DNA of 64,000 bases from UBA4416 sp964543545 (GCA_964543545.1 CAZIYT010000003.1:186001-250000); one strand, 5' to 3'; numbered from the stretch's first letter, positions 1-8,865 are shown. Made by a program: numbers and translations. Notes: a model not told the origin generated them from the letters alone.

Positions 1-66
1 TTGTTCCGTATACCGCCCTTTGGGCTTGCAGCCCACCAATACCATATAAAGTTTCAGATCGTTCAT
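1..66 (-). CDS. DUF1543 family protein, N-terminal fragment
   Basis: Reading the minus strand from the ATG at 66 gives 22 codons open to the window edge: MNDLKLYMVLVGCKPKGRY, then TEQ. The LYMVLVGCKPKGR...TEQ signature matches the start of DUF1543 proteins, small cytosolic proteins of unknown function. The rest of the gene is outside the window, so only family membership from this short N-terminus can be claimed. Confidence 0.6.
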   Translation of the reverse strand, partial: MNDLKLYMVLVGCKPKGRYTEQ

Positions 67-168
67 GATGCTTCTGTTTCAGCTACGAAGCTACTAAAAA
101 AGCAGGTATGTTGAATGGCATTAGTTTTTGAGCATGGTATCTAAGATTACTGTTAAAATCTTACGCTT

Positions 169-540
169 ATGCGACTTATCAGTATTAAACTCCACAGTAT
201 CATCGATTATCTTTTCGGGATCTTTCTCATTCTCTCGCCCTGGATTTTTATGTTCGGCAAGGATGTGTCCGATGCAGGCTCACCGATCATCGTCGGCATC
301 CTGCTCATTGCCTATAATCTGTTTACGGATTATAACTACAGCCTTGCCAAGCTCATTCCTTTCCGTTATCACCTGATGCTCGATATGGCTTTGGGTGTTG
401 TTCTCGCTATTTCGCCCTGGCTTTTAAACTTCGCCGATATCGTTTACCTCCCGCATGTTTTCCTGGGAGCTGTACTCATCCTGCTCGCTCTCAACACCAA
501 CCGCGATCCACGCTTTAACAAGCTGCAGATGCCGGAGTAG
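169..540 (+). CDS. SPW-repeat membrane protein
   Basis: 123 residues, very hydrophobic, about four membrane helices. The tripeptide SPW occurs twice (residues 23-25 and 82-84), each at the end of a hydrophobic helix and about 59 residues apart, which defines the SPW-repeat family of small integral membrane proteins. Function is unknown in the family. The gene stands alone between the divergent DUF1543 gene and the convergent metK. The ATG at 169 is the first in frame; an overlapping frame from 128 is a shadow. Confidence 0.75.
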   Translation: MRLISIKLHSIIDYLFGIFLILSPWIFMFGKDVSDAGSPIIVGILLIAYNLFTDYNYSLAKLIPFRYHLMLDMALGVVLAISPWLLNFADIVYLPHVFLGAVLILLALNTNRDPRFNKLQMPE

Positions 541-645
541 CTTCGGCTCCGCTCAGCTACCACTGGTATGTATTGCGAACACAGTGCCTTCGACTGCTCT
601 CGTCCGGCCATAACACTATATTGGTGACTGAGCGGAGACGAAGCC
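541..645. repeat. Dispersed inverted repeat, CTTCG...CTCAG family
   Basis: Two arms face each other: CTTCGGCTCCGCTCAG beginning at 541 and, inverted, CTGAGCGGAGACGAAGCCAC ending at 645. The same arm sequence recurs in other intergenic gaps here (7079-7272, 58658-58731, and single arms near 29866 and 45838). It fills the convergent gap between the SPW gene and metK. Confidence 0.6.
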
Positions 646-647
646 AC

Positions 648-678
648 AAAAAAAGCCTCCACTATACGGTGGAGGCTT
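648..678 (-). terminator. Rho-independent terminator of metK
   Basis: A perfect 10-bp stem (653-662 with 669-678) with a 6-nt loop, followed on the minus strand by a run of T (A run 648-654 on the plus strand), 20 nt beyond the metK stop. Confidence 0.8.
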
Positions 679-698
679 CTTAACTTATAGCTAAAAAA

Positions 699-1952
699 TT
701 ATTTCAATTTGAAAGCAGCTTTTACTTTGGCTACATAGTCTAACTTTTCCCATGTAAACAATTCCACTTTCATTGATTTTATTTTTCCATCAGGAGATTT
801 GAAGGTTTTGGTAACCACTTCATTTTTGCGGCCCATGTGCCCGTATGCAGCTGTTTCGCTGTACATAGGCGTACGCAGTTTCAAGCGCTGCTCGATGAAG
901 TAAGGACGCATGTCGAATACTTTTTGTACTGTTTTAGCGATCTCACCGTCGGTCATTTTTACTTTGGCAGTTCCGTAAGTATCGATGAAGATACCCATTG
1001 GCTGAGCCACACCGATAGCATAAGACACCTGCACCAGCACCTCGTCGCAAACACCGGCAGCTACCAGGTTTTTGGCAATGTGACGGGTTGCATAAGCTGC
1101 TGAACGGTCAACCTTGCTTGGATCTTTTCCGGAGAAAGCACCACCACCGTGTGCGCCTTTTCCACCGTAAGTATCTACGATAATTTTACGGCCTGTTAAG
1201 CCTGTATCACCGTGCGGCCCGCCGATTACGAATTTACCGGTTGGGTTGATGTGGTAATTGATTTTGCTGTTGAACAGGTGAGCGTATTTAGGATAGTTCT
1301 TTTTCACACGTGGGATCAGGATCTCCACGATGTCTTTTTTAATTTTGGCAAGCATTTTTTGTTCGCCGTCGAAATCATCGTGCTGTGTAGAAACCACGAT
1401 CGCGTCGATGCGTACAGGCTTGTTGTTATCATCGTACTCCAGAGTTACCTGTGATTTGGCATCCGGGCGTAAATATTTAATCGCTTTGTTCTCGCGACGT
1501 AAAGCCGCCAGCTCTAATAAGATAGCATGTGCTAAATCCAAAGCCAAAGGCATGTAGTTAGCAGTTTCGTTGGTTGCATAACCGAACATCATCCCCTGGT
1601 CACCGGCACCCTGCTCTTCTTTTTTCTTTTTGTCAACACCCTGGTTGATATCAGCAGATTGCTCATGGATAGCAGATAAGATACCGCATGAGTTAGCTTC
1701 GAACATATATTCCGATTTGGTGTAACCGATCTTACGGATCACCTCACGGGCAATATCCTGCACATCGAGGTATGCTTTGGACTTCACTTCACCGGCCAGT
1801 ACAACCTGCCCTGTGGTCACTAAAGTTTCGCAGGCTACTTTACTGTTAGGATCGAAAGCCAGGAAGTTATCGATTAATGCGTCTGAAATTTGATCGGCAA
1901 CCTTGTCCGGATGGCCTTCTGATACTGATTCGGAGGTGAAAAGATATCCCAT
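699..1952 (-). CDS. metK: S-adenosylmethionine synthase
   Basis: 417 residues. Makes S-adenosylmethionine from methionine and ATP, with phosphate and pyrophosphate released; a cytosolic tetramer in the known family. Visible signatures: GHPDKV near residue 13 (catalytic His14 and Asp16), the GAGDQGMMFGYA block in the N-terminal third, and the glycine-rich GGGAFSGKDPSKVDRS phosphate-binding loop in the middle. It is longer than the E. coli enzyme (384), as is usual in Bacteroidota. Monocistronic: own terminator at 648-678 and a palindromic element upstream (2006-2075). I looked for a SAM riboswitch in the leader and saw none. Confidence 0.97.
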   Translation of the reverse strand: MGYLFTSESVSEGHPDKVADQISDALIDNFLAFDPNSKVACETLVTTGQVVLAGEVKSKAYLDVQDIAREVIRKIGYTKSEYMFEANSCGILSAIHEQSADINQGVDKKKKEEQGAGDQGMMFGYATNETANYMPLALDLAHAILLELAALRRENKAIKYLRPDAKSQVTLEYDDNNKPVRIDAIVVSTQHDDFDGEQKMLAKIKKDIVEILIPRVKKNYPKYAHLFNSKINYHINPTGKFVIGGPHGDTGLTGRKIIVDTYGGKGAHGGGAFSGKDPSKVDRSAAYATRHIAKNLVAAGVCDEVLVQVSYAIGVAQPMGIFIDTYGTAKVKMTDGEIAKTVQKVFDMRPYFIEQRLKLRTPMYSETAAYGHMGRKNEVVTKTFKSPDGKIKSMKVELFTWEKLDYVAKVKAAFKLK

Positions 1953-2005
1953 TGTTTAATGATTGATTTTTTTAATTTATTTAATTGTTATTGATTTTTT
2001 TGTTT

Positions 2006-2075
2006 GATTACGAATCCTTACGAATATACAAATTGTAGTACGCATTGATTAATATATTCGTACAAATTCGTAATT
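2006..2075. repeat. Palindromic ATTACGAAT element, copy 1
   Basis: An imperfect inverted repeat. The left arm GATTACGAATCCTTACGAAT begins at 2006; the right arm ends ATTCGTACAAATTCGTAATT at 2075. A second copy with nearly the same arms but a different centre lies at 40811-40885. Each copy is just upstream of a minus-strand gene (metK here, the helicase there), so it may also shape their leaders. Confidence 0.7.
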
Positions 2076-2102
2076 CTGATGATTGTATCTGTACTTTTTT
2101 TG

Positions 2103-2354
2103 TTATGCTTCGCGCAGTTCGAATTCGTAGAACTCCATGATCTGGTTGCAGAGCAGCTTTTTACAGGCATCATCGATCTTGGCGGAAGCAATCTCCTTAT
2201 TCGGTGCTTCAATCTCAAGCGTGATGTGTTTTCCGATACGGATGTTTTCAATTTCAGATAAGCCGAGGTTTTTCATAGATCCCGTTACGGCTTTTCCCTG
2301 AGGGTCGAGTAAGGCCTTCAAGGGCATTACATTGATGTCTGCAAAATATTTCAT
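2103..2354 (-). CDS. purS: Phosphoribosylformylglycinamidine synthase subunit PurS
   Basis: 83 residues, the normal size for PurS, the small subunit that joins PurL and PurQ in the fourth step of purine synthesis (FGAR to FGAM). The sequence begins MKYFADINVMPLKALLDPQGK and carries the family pattern of a beta strand, VMP, then DPQGK and a C-terminal acidic helix. I chose the ATG at 2354, since an upstream in-frame ATG (2384) would add ten residues not found in PurS. A TAAATTTG -7 element lies at 2389-2382 on the minus strand. No other pur gene is in the window. Confidence 0.88.
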   Translation of the reverse strand: MKYFADINVMPLKALLDPQGKAVTGSMKNLGLSEIENIRIGKHITLEIEAPNKEIASAKIDDACKKLLCNQIMEFYEFELREA

Positions 2355-2450
2355 TAGTGTGTGTTTTGTTACAAAGAGCAACAAATTTAAAGGTTTGTAT
2401 TGGGATTAAAAATAATGTTTTGAACAATGACTAACAAGCCGGTTCCTTAT

Positions 2451-2487
2451 AAAAAGAGCCTTACCCGATGGTCAGGTAAGGCTCTTT
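2451..2487 (-). terminator. Terminator of ilvE
   Basis: A 13-bp perfect stem (2453-2465 with 2475-2487), 9-nt loop, then a T run on the minus strand, 14 nt after the ilvE stop. Confidence 0.85.
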
Positions 2488-2501
2488 AAGCAGGGATGAT
2501 C

Positions 2502-3569
2502 TTAGTTCACTTTGTACATCCAGTGAAGGACATCTTCCGTTTTTCCTTTGCGGATATTTCTCAGAGTTTCGTCAATTTTATTGGAGAATTTGCGCTCTTC
2601 CACAGCCGGCAGCGGGTAGTAATTGTCATTATAGCCAATGCCGATGATTTGCGCGATGGTAGCGGCAGTGCCCACGCCAAAGGCTTCCTGCAAAATACCT
2701 TTGCCATGTGCTTCCAGGATCTCAGTAATGGAAATTTTGCGTTCCTCGACTTCCATTCCCCAATGACGGGCCAGGGCCAGGACGCTGTCACGCGTGATTC
2801 CCGCCAGGATCGTGTCGCTCAGGGCCGGTGTTACCACCTTGCCGTCGATCACAAACATGAGGTTCATGGTTCCGGATTCTTCCAGGAAAGAATGGGTTTT
2901 GCCATCCGTCCAGATCACCTGCTGGTAGCCCTTTTGCTGGGCCAGTTTGGTCGGGTAAAGGCTGCGGCCGTAGTTTCCGGCGGCTTTCACAAAGCCCACA
3001 CCACCTTCTACTGCACGGATGTAATTGGTTTCGATTAATACTTTGATCGGCTCGGCGTAGTATTTTCCGGCCGGGCAGGTAATAATAATGAACTTATAGG
3101 TATCGCTGGCTTTTACGCCAATGGCTTCATCGGTAGCGATCAGGAAAGGCCTGATATACAGAGAGCCGGAATCCGAAGTCGGGATCCAGGCCGAATCCAG
3201 CTTTAACAATTCCATTAAGCCGCCCATAAAAAGCTCTTCGGGCACTTCAGGCATTGCCATCCTCACGGCCGATTTATTCAAACGCTTGTAATTTTCCAAT
3301 GGCCTGAAAACGCTCACATCTCCTTCTACGGATTTATAGGCTTTCATGCCTTCAAAGATCGCCTGCCCGTAGTGTAAAGCCGACATGGCATAACTCATCG
3401 GAAGGTCGCCATACGGCTGTATATAGGCCTTTTCCCACTTTCCATTTGCATATTCTGCAATGAACATGTGGTCTGAAAAACACTTTCCAAAAGGAACATT
3501 ATTCACGTCGTACTCACTTACTCTGCTCTTCGCAGTTTTTTCAATTTTTATCTCAGCATTTGCCACCAT
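2502..3569 (-). CDS. ilvE: Branched-chain amino acid aminotransferase
   Basis: 355 residues from the chosen ATG at 3569 (a start at 3602 would add 11 residues with no family match). A class IV PLP-dependent aminotransferase of the larger BCAT type that interconverts leucine, isoleucine and valine with their 2-oxo acids. Seen: ALHYGQAIFEGMKAY near residues 64-78, the PLP lysine in VKAAGNY (Lys195), and the ESGTMN block that contacts the cofactor phosphate. Own terminator downstream. Its 5' end is head to head with the M23/LysM gene. No other ilv or leu gene is nearby. Confidence 0.93.
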   Translation of the reverse strand: MVANAEIKIEKTAKSRVSEYDVNNVPFGKCFSDHMFIAEYANGKWEKAYIQPYGDLPMSYAMSALHYGQAIFEGMKAYKSVEGDVSVFRPLENYKRLNKSAVRMAMPEVPEELFMGGLMELLKLDSAWIPTSDSGSLYIRPFLIATDEAIGVKASDTYKFIIITCPAGKYYAEPIKVLIETNYIRAVEGGVGFVKAAGNYGRSLYPTKLAQQKGYQQVIWTDGKTHSFLEESGTMNLMFVIDGKVVTPALSDTILAGITRDSVLALARHWGMEVEERKISITEILEAHGKGILQEAFGVGTAATIAQIIGIGYNDNYYPLPAVEERKFSNKIDETLRNIRKGKTEDVLHWMYKVN

Positions 3570-3688
3570 TGATTCTGTTTTGTATGAAACAAATAAGCAC
3601 ATTATTTTCCTTAATACAAATACTTTTTGTCGATTATTTTGGGAGGTTAATGTATTTTACAAATCCACGTCTTTTTTACAGGTCAAAA

Positions 3689-3718
3689 TTTGTTTTTCGC
3701 TTTATTTGATTATTTTCG
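3689..3718 (+). promoter_or_regulatory. Putative promoter of the M23/LysM gene
   Basis: TTTG (3689-3692), 18 nt, then TATTTTCG (3711-3718), seven of eight matches to the Bacteroidota -7 element TAnnTTTG. It fits the unusual TTG start at 3736, 17 nt further on. Confidence 0.4.
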
Positions 3719-3735
3719 TACAACTTATCAACAAT

Positions 3736-4719
3736 TTGAAGTTTATTCTGTACATACTGCTCATTGCTCTTGCACTCCCCTATTCGCTTCATGCGGGCAG
3801 AAAGCCCGACGGAGAGCCTAAAAAGGATACTTCCCGCGTGAGCAGCCAATCCTGTCTTCATGGCTCCGATGCGGTTATGATCACAAGGCTGCAGCTCGTT
3901 CATATTGTGGATTCCCTGCTCGACCTCAACGTTATTGACGAAAAGGAGATCGAAATGATTGCGTATTACAATAGCCTCCTGGTTTCCAAAGAAGCAAACG
4001 TGGCCCTGGTAAAATACGGCAGCGTGCCGGCCAGCAGCTTTTATGAGGGCTTCGACGAAACAGCCGTGTTCCAGATCACACCCGAATGCGAATTCCCGGA
4101 ATCGCAGGTGATCCTCATCGAGAGCGATTCGCTGGGCACGTACCACCATCCCAAAGAGGGACAGGTCAATTCCAAATTCGGCTGGCGCGACGGGCGCATG
4201 CACAAAGGCATAGACATTAACCTGAACAAGGGCGACGCCGTTGTCGCGGCCTTCGACGGCATGGTACGCATCGCACAGCTCAAAGGCGCCTTCGGCAACG
4301 TGGTCATCATCAGGCACTATAACGGACTCGAAACGGTGTATGCGCATCTTTCAAAAATAAAAGTAAAGCCCGGGCAGATCGTACAATCGGGGCAGCTCAT
4401 AGGCCTTGGCGGCAGCACCGGCCGAAGCAGCGGGCCACACCTGCATTTCGAGGTGAGGTTCAAAGGACAGGCACTGAACCCGGCCTCCATCATTTCATTC
4501 AGCGATCAAAAAACCTTTCACGATTCTATAGTTGTGAAGCGCTCCAGGTACGGGATCTGCGCCTACCCCAGCAATGCCACGCTGCATACCGTAGAGCGCG
4601 GCGACACCTGGTATGAGGTTGCCAAACGTTATGGACTGTCGATGAAAGAGCTCTGTGCCCTCAACCACATTGAAAAGCGCTACTACCTGAAACCAGGACA
4701 AAAGCTCCGCGTAAACTAA
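3736..4719 (+). CDS. Secreted M23 peptidase with C-terminal LysM
   Basis: 327 residues if translation starts at TTG 3736, which gives an ideal signal peptide (MKFILYILLIALALPYSLHA). In-frame ATGs are either far upstream, inside ilvE on the other strand, or downstream of the signal. The M23 zinc metallopeptidase domain spans about residues 135-255 with the ligands His156 and Asp160 (HKGID), His204 (YAHLS) and HLH at 235-237. A LysM domain fills residues about 278-327 (HTVERGDTWYEVAKRY...KPGQKLRV). Likely a periplasmic or outer-membrane murein endopeptidase that binds peptidoglycan by LysM. Confidence 0.88.
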   Translation: MKFILYILLIALALPYSLHAGRKPDGEPKKDTSRVSSQSCLHGSDAVMITRLQLVHIVDSLLDLNVIDEKEIEMIAYYNSLLVSKEANVALVKYGSVPASSFYEGFDETAVFQITPECEFPESQVILIESDSLGTYHHPKEGQVNSKFGWRDGRMHKGIDINLNKGDAVVAAFDGMVRIAQLKGAFGNVVIIRHYNGLETVYAHLSKIKVKPGQIVQSGQLIGLGGSTGRSSGPHLHFEVRFKGQALNPASIISFSDQKTFHDSIVVKRSRYGICAYPSNATLHTVERGDTWYEVAKRYGLSMKELCALNHIEKRYYLKPGQKLRVN

Positions 4720-4769
4720 ATCCGGTAAAAATTTAACGGCTTTTCCTGTTATTTTTCCTCCTGGAAAAG

Positions 4770-4777
4770 TATATTTG
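4770..4777 (+). promoter_or_regulatory. -7 element of lpxD, leaderless candidate
   Basis: TATATTTG, a perfect TAnnTTTG, ends 7 nt before the lpxD ATG. No clear TTTG is seen at -33. Initiation a few bases downstream would leave almost no 5' leader. Confidence 0.5.
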
Positions 4778-4784
4778 CCATTCT

Positions 4785-5717
4785 ATGCAAATTACACCCA
4801 TCACCTTAAAAGCCCTCGCAGAGATCATCAAGGCTGAATACCTGGGCGATCCCAATCACCTGATCACCGGTTTCAATGAGATTCACCGGGTTGGAAAAGG
4901 AGATGTGGTATTTGTAGACCACCCGAAGTATTATACCAGGGCGCTGGAATCGGAGGCAACAACGATCATCATCAATAAAAAAGTAGAATGCCCGGTGGGA
5001 AAGGCCCTCATTATTGTAGACGAGCCTTTCACTGCCTTCAATACGCTAACGCAGCATTTTCAGCCGAAGCAGTACTCCTCCTTACCCATCAGCGCTACAG
5101 CCAAAGCCGGCGCAAACACGGTGATCATGCCGGGTTGCTTTATCGGCAACAAGGTTACGATCGGCGACAACTGCATCCTGCACCCGAATGTGGTGGTGTA
5201 TGACAATTGCGTGATCGGGAACAACGTCATTATCCAGGCCGGCACGGTCATTGGCTCCGATGCCTTTTATTTCAAAAATCGCAAAACGCATTTCGAGCAG
5301 CTGGAAACCTGCGGCAATGTGGTGATCGAAGATGATGTGAAGATCGGCGCCGGCTGCACCATCGATAAAGGCGTAAGCTCTGATACCCGGATCGGTAAAG
5401 GAACCATTATTGACAACCTGGTGCACATCGGCCATGATGTTGTGATCGGCGAAATGTGCCTCTTTGCGGCCAACGTAGGCATTGCAGGCTGCTGCAATAT
5501 CGGCAACCGCGTTACCCTCTGGGGGCAGGTAGGCATTGCCAGCGATATTACCATAGGCGAGGGTGCCGTTGTGCAGGCGCAGAGCGGCGTGAGCGAAAAC
5601 ATCCCGGAAGGAAAAGTCTATTTCGGAACGCCGGCCTATGATGCCAGGGCCAAAATGAAAGAAGTCTTTGCGGCCAAACAGCTGCCTTCCCTCATTCACA
5701 AACTCTACGATAAGTAA
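4785..5717 (+). CDS. lpxD: UDP-3-O-acylglucosamine N-acyltransferase, LpxD type
   Basis: 310 residues. LpxD adds the N-linked acyl chain from acyl-ACP in lipid A synthesis. An N-terminal uridine-binding domain (about 1-100) precedes a left-handed beta helix of hexapeptide repeats (about 105-285; for example IGDNCI, IGNNVI, IGAGCT). The HIGHDVVIG block carries the catalytic His217. It is shorter than E. coli LpxD (341), missing part of the C-terminal helices. Bacteroidota often carry a fused LpxC-FabZ and more than one LpxD-like protein, so this could be the paralogue; the lipid A role is inferred from the family. No lpx neighbours are in the window. Confidence 0.85.
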   Translation: MQITPITLKALAEIIKAEYLGDPNHLITGFNEIHRVGKGDVVFVDHPKYYTRALESEATTIIINKKVECPVGKALIIVDEPFTAFNTLTQHFQPKQYSSLPISATAKAGANTVIMPGCFIGNKVTIGDNCILHPNVVVYDNCVIGNNVIIQAGTVIGSDAFYFKNRKTHFEQLETCGNVVIEDDVKIGAGCTIDKGVSSDTRIGKGTIIDNLVHIGHDVVIGEMCLFAANVGIAGCCNIGNRVTLWGQVGIASDITIGEGAVVQAQSGVSENIPEGKVYFGTPAYDARAKMKEVFAAKQLPSLIHKLYDK

Positions 5718-5852
5718 TTGCCGCGCGCGGCGCAAAAACGGCTTCCTCATCAGGGGCCCCGTTGATCAATCCCCCTTTCAGGTAAACGAAGACCCGATTT
5801 CAGCGGACAAGTGAAATACTGGCATAACATTTATTGTATATCTTAGTAGGAA

Positions 5853-7076
5853 GTGGAACCATCAAAATTACATAGCCATTCAAACACGGTCAAAGACGTG
5901 AAGCTCACGGCTTTACTGGAAATGACCAAAGCCATTAACAACAATGTGACCACCGCCCAGCTGCTCGACATCTACCAGGAGATCCTGGAGAACAGGCTCA
6001 AAGTGGGGAAACTGGTCCTGTTTAACTACGACAGGGAATGGAAATGCATTTTGAAATACGGAGTCGACGAGAACTTCAATCACCTCGTGTTCGAAAAAGA
6101 GCTGCTTGACATCTCGGAAATTGAAACCATTTCCTATTCCAAGGGAAACCTGAGCAGGCGCTTCGAAATTGTCATCCCGGTGTACCACAAAAAAACGCCC
6201 CTGGCCTTCGTGCTCCTCGGCGACATCGATGAGAAAAAGCTGGAGATGAGCTCTGCTATCAAGCATCTGCCGTTTATTCAAACGCTCACCAATGTGATGA
6301 TCGTGGCCATGGAGAATAAACGGCTTTCCAAACAATCGATTCAGCGTGCGGCTATTCAGAAAGAGCTCGAGCTTGCCAAAGGCATGCAAAACCTGCTGTT
6401 CCCTTCCTCCCTGCCCAATACACCTGAGCTGGAAATGGATGTAATGTATTTTCCACACCAACAGGTGGGCGGCGATTACTACGATGTGATCTGGACCACG
6501 GATGAGGAATGTATTTTTTGCCTGGCCGATGTATCGGGCAAAGGTGTGGCGGCTGCCCTGCTCATGAGTAACCTGCAGGCCGCGCTGCGCGTGCTTCTCA
6601 AATACACACGCGATCTTACGGAAGTGGTGATCGACATTAACCAGCTGATTTACGACAATGCGAAGACGGAGAAGTTCATTTCCCTGTTCATTGCCAAATA
6701 CAATATCAAAACCAGGAAGCTTACCTATATCAACGCCGGCCATAACGCGCCGATCTTATACAATAATGACGAGCTGAAGCTCCTCGAGAGAGGCTGTACG
6801 CTCCTGGGAATCACCAGCCCGCTGCAATCGGTGGAAAAGGAATCCATCCTGATCTCTAAAAACTCCCTCTTATTCGGCTACACCGATGGCTTAACCGACA
6901 TTATGAACGACACGGAGGACAATGTCGCTGTCAGCGATATTGAAAATATCATCAGCAAAAATAAACTGGCGTCCTGCAGTATGATCAACAAAGCGGTAAT
7001 GTATTACGCCGAAGAGTTTAAAGGCGAAATGCCTTTTGTGGATGATATTGCCCTGATGACCTGCAAGTTTAATTAG
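5853..7076 (+). CDS. SpoIIE-type PP2C serine phosphatase with N-terminal GAF-like region
   Basis: 407 residues, GTG start at 5853. Residues about 20-160 look like a GAF-type sensor. A coiled helix (about 155-183, ending KELELAKGMQ) leads into a PPM/SpoIIE phosphatase domain with GGDYYDV (Asp208), ADVSGKGVAAALLMS (Asp226), NAGHNAPIL, YTDGLTD and the C-terminal VDDIAL metal motif, so all metal-binding acids are present. Such proteins usually dephosphorylate anti-sigma antagonists in partner-switching or serve as output of signalling. No STAS or RsbW-type kinase is nearby. No membrane segment. Confidence 0.88.
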   Translation: MEPSKLHSHSNTVKDVKLTALLEMTKAINNNVTTAQLLDIYQEILENRLKVGKLVLFNYDREWKCILKYGVDENFNHLVFEKELLDISEIETISYSKGNLSRRFEIVIPVYHKKTPLAFVLLGDIDEKKLEMSSAIKHLPFIQTLTNVMIVAMENKRLSKQSIQRAAIQKELELAKGMQNLLFPSSLPNTPELEMDVMYFPHQQVGGDYYDVIWTTDEECIFCLADVSGKGVAAALLMSNLQAALRVLLKYTRDLTEVVIDINQLIYDNAKTEKFISLFIAKYNIKTRKLTYINAGHNAPILYNNDELKLLERGCTLLGITSPLQSVEKESILISKNSLLFGYTDGLTDIMNDTEDNVAVSDIENIISKNKLASCSMINKAVMYYAEEFKGEMPFVDDIALMTCKFN

Positions 7077-7078
7077 GC

Positions 7079-7272
7079 GTGGCTTCGACGCCGCTCAGCC
7101 ACCGGTTAATATTTATAAGCGCGTCACTCTGAACTCGATTCAACGCGCATTTTCTCATAGTTGTAAACTACTTTAACCTTTGATGCAAGGCGCTTTAAAT
7201 GACTCTGTTTTTATACCCGGATGTGAATGGTGACTGAGGCGGTTGCTGAGCGGAGCCGGAGCACCGAAGCCA
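7079..7272. repeat. Dispersed inverted repeat, CTTCG...CTCAG family
   Basis: Arms GTGGCTTCGACGCCGCTCAG (from 7079) and inverted CTGAGCGGAGCCGG...CGAAGCC (to 7272) flank about 125 bp of unremarkable sequence between two convergent genes (phosphatase and aroE). Same family as 541-645 and 58658-58731. Confidence 0.6.
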
Positions 7273-7274
7273 GC

Positions 7275-8021
7275 TTATACTTTATTCCAGATCTCCCAAC
7301 CTTTCTCGGCCTGTAGCTTGAGCATGTTGAGGCCATTGATCGTAACGGCCCCCTGCTCTTTTCCTTTTTTCAAAAATTGTGTTTCGGCAGGATTATAGAT
7401 CAGGTCGTAGAGCAAATGTTCCGGCCCGATGAATTCATAAGGCAGCGGCGGACAATCCCCGATAGCAGGATACATGCCAACAGGTGTGCAATTCACTACC
7501 AGCTTAAAAGCATTCAACACATGCTCATTCAGCTCATCATAATGGAAAAAATGTTCTGCCGGCTTTGGTCCGCGGCTTACAAAATAGACCTCTACGCCTA
7601 TCTGCTTAAGCGCATAATGCACAGCCTGCGAGGCACCACCGGTGCCAAGCAGCAGGGCCCGCTGATGGATTGGCTCAAGAAAGGGCTTGATGCTTTGGGC
7701 AAAGCCATAGTGATCGGTATTGTAGCCTTTGAGGTATGGCGTATCGCCCTGCCAGGTAATGTGAACGCAATTTACAGCGCCGATGATCTTCGCCGTTTCG
7801 TCGAGCTCATCCAGGAAAGGAATCACCTCCTGCTTGTAAGGCTTGGTTACATTAAGTCCCGAAAGCCTGTGAGTGTGGATAATTTCGGACAAGGTATCCA
7901 AAGAAGCCAGATCGAAGTTCGTATAAGAAAAATCCCGAAGGTTTTCCTTCAGGAACTTTTCTTCAAAATATGCTTTGGAAAAAGAGTGCGAAACGGATCT
8001 GCCGATCAAGCCTAAATTCAT
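7275..8021 (-). CDS. aroE: Shikimate dehydrogenase
   Basis: 248 residues. Reduces 3-dehydroshikimate to shikimate with NADPH in aromatic amino acid synthesis. Seen: the N-terminal substrate pocket SVSHSFSKAYF, GLNVTKPYKQ with catalytic Lys63, NTDHYGF with Asp103, and the nucleotide-binding GTGGASQAV (about 126-134). A little shorter than E. coli AroE (272), as is common in this phylum. It starts 5 nt after the stop of the LolA-like gene, so the two are probably cotranscribed, though their functions have no evident link. Confidence 0.95.
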   Translation of the reverse strand: MNLGLIGRSVSHSFSKAYFEEKFLKENLRDFSYTNFDLASLDTLSEIIHTHRLSGLNVTKPYKQEVIPFLDELDETAKIIGAVNCVHITWQGDTPYLKGYNTDHYGFAQSIKPFLEPIHQRALLLGTGGASQAVHYALKQIGVEVYFVSRGPKPAEHFFHYDELNEHVLNAFKLVVNCTPVGMYPAIGDCPPLPYEFIGPEHLLYDLIYNPAETQFLKKGKEQGAVTINGLNMLKLQAEKGWEIWNKV

Positions 8022-8026
8022 GTGGC

Positions 8027-8686
8027 TTAGTCTCTTTCGTCAGTGATCTGGTCCGGCTTAAAGCCTTTGAGGTCGAAGGTGAAGGTCGCATCCGGCAATT
8101 CCACATTGGGCTTGAAAGATTTGATCTCGTAGGTTTGCGTCGTGCCATCCCTGTTAAGCATAATGAGCTTGCCCACCTGCTTCTTCACTTTGTCTACGTA
8201 TAATTTAATGGTGTGAAATTTCTTTTTCTCAGGCTTTACAGAAGGAAAGAGCGAAATCACCTGGTAGGTCACAGCGCCTATTTTCTCTTCCTTATCAAAC
8301 TTATACTTGAACCCCGTCTCGTATAAGGTAAAGATTTTGGAGGGATTGAGCTGATCCTCGTTGGTGGCGTCAAAGTTTTTGATCGTCACTTCATTCGCGT
8401 CCTTATTATGTGCCCAGATGGTTTTTCCATCGCAGACAATCGTATTTCCCGGGATATCCAGCTTAAACTTATCGGCTTTTACCTGTACTTTGTAATTCTG
8501 CTTCTCTACTACTTTTTTATCCTTGTTCTGTGAGGTGAAGATGTATTCGGAAACGATGGTTTTATAGGATTTGGTGGTTTTGCTCAGGTCATCGAGGATG
8601 GCCTTGGCTTTGGGGTCCTGGTCTTGTGCGTTGGAAACCTGTAAGGATAAGGCAAAGGCCGAGAGTATTAAAAGGATTTTTTTCAT
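8027..8686 (-). CDS. LolA-like outer membrane lipoprotein carrier
   Basis: 219 residues from ATG 8686 (an upstream ATG at 8740 would put 18 residues before the signal peptide). A signal peptide MKKILLILSAFALSLQVSNA is followed by a domain of repeated amphipathic beta strands (SEYIFTSQNKDKK..., YKVQVKADKFKLDIPG) of the LolA/LolB fold. LolA ferries lipoproteins across the periplasm; the family in Bacteroidota is diverse and paralogous, so a different cargo is possible. First gene of a pair with aroE. Confidence 0.75.
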   Translation of the reverse strand: MKKILLILSAFALSLQVSNAQDQDPKAKAILDDLSKTTKSYKTIVSEYIFTSQNKDKKVVEKQNYKVQVKADKFKLDIPGNTIVCDGKTIWAHNKDANEVTIKNFDATNEDQLNPSKIFTLYETGFKYKFDKEEKIGAVTYQVISLFPSVKPEKKKFHTIKLYVDKVKKQVGKLIMLNRDGTTQTYEIKSFKPNVELPDATFTFDLKGFKPDQITDERD

Positions 8687-8737
8687 AGTTGTTGTTATCT
8701 GTTTTGGTATAACCAATGTGTGTGCCAAAATAGGACG

Positions 8738-8745
8738 CAAAAGTA
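8738..8745 (-). promoter_or_regulatory. -7 element of the lolA-aroE operon
   Basis: On the minus strand TACTTTTG is a perfect TAnnTTTG, 51 nt before the ATG at 8686. A -33 TTTG is not evident. Confidence 0.45.
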
Positions 8746-8865
8746 TACAAAAAGTTTAATTCTGTTAATAAGAATAGTTGCATTTTAAAACTAATTGGAT
8801 TTTAGTGGCTTAGGATGGATTTGCAAAATCAAGGAAAAAATTTTCAGAAAAGTTCTTTAAAATGT

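Noticed and set aside
1953..2102. SAM riboswitch before metK
   Set aside because: The leader is AT-rich with a palindromic repeat; none of the conserved SAM-I or SAM-II cores could be seen.
2496..3038. 180-residue frame antisense to ilvE
   Set aside because: Shadow of a strong, fully motif-supported gene on the other strand.
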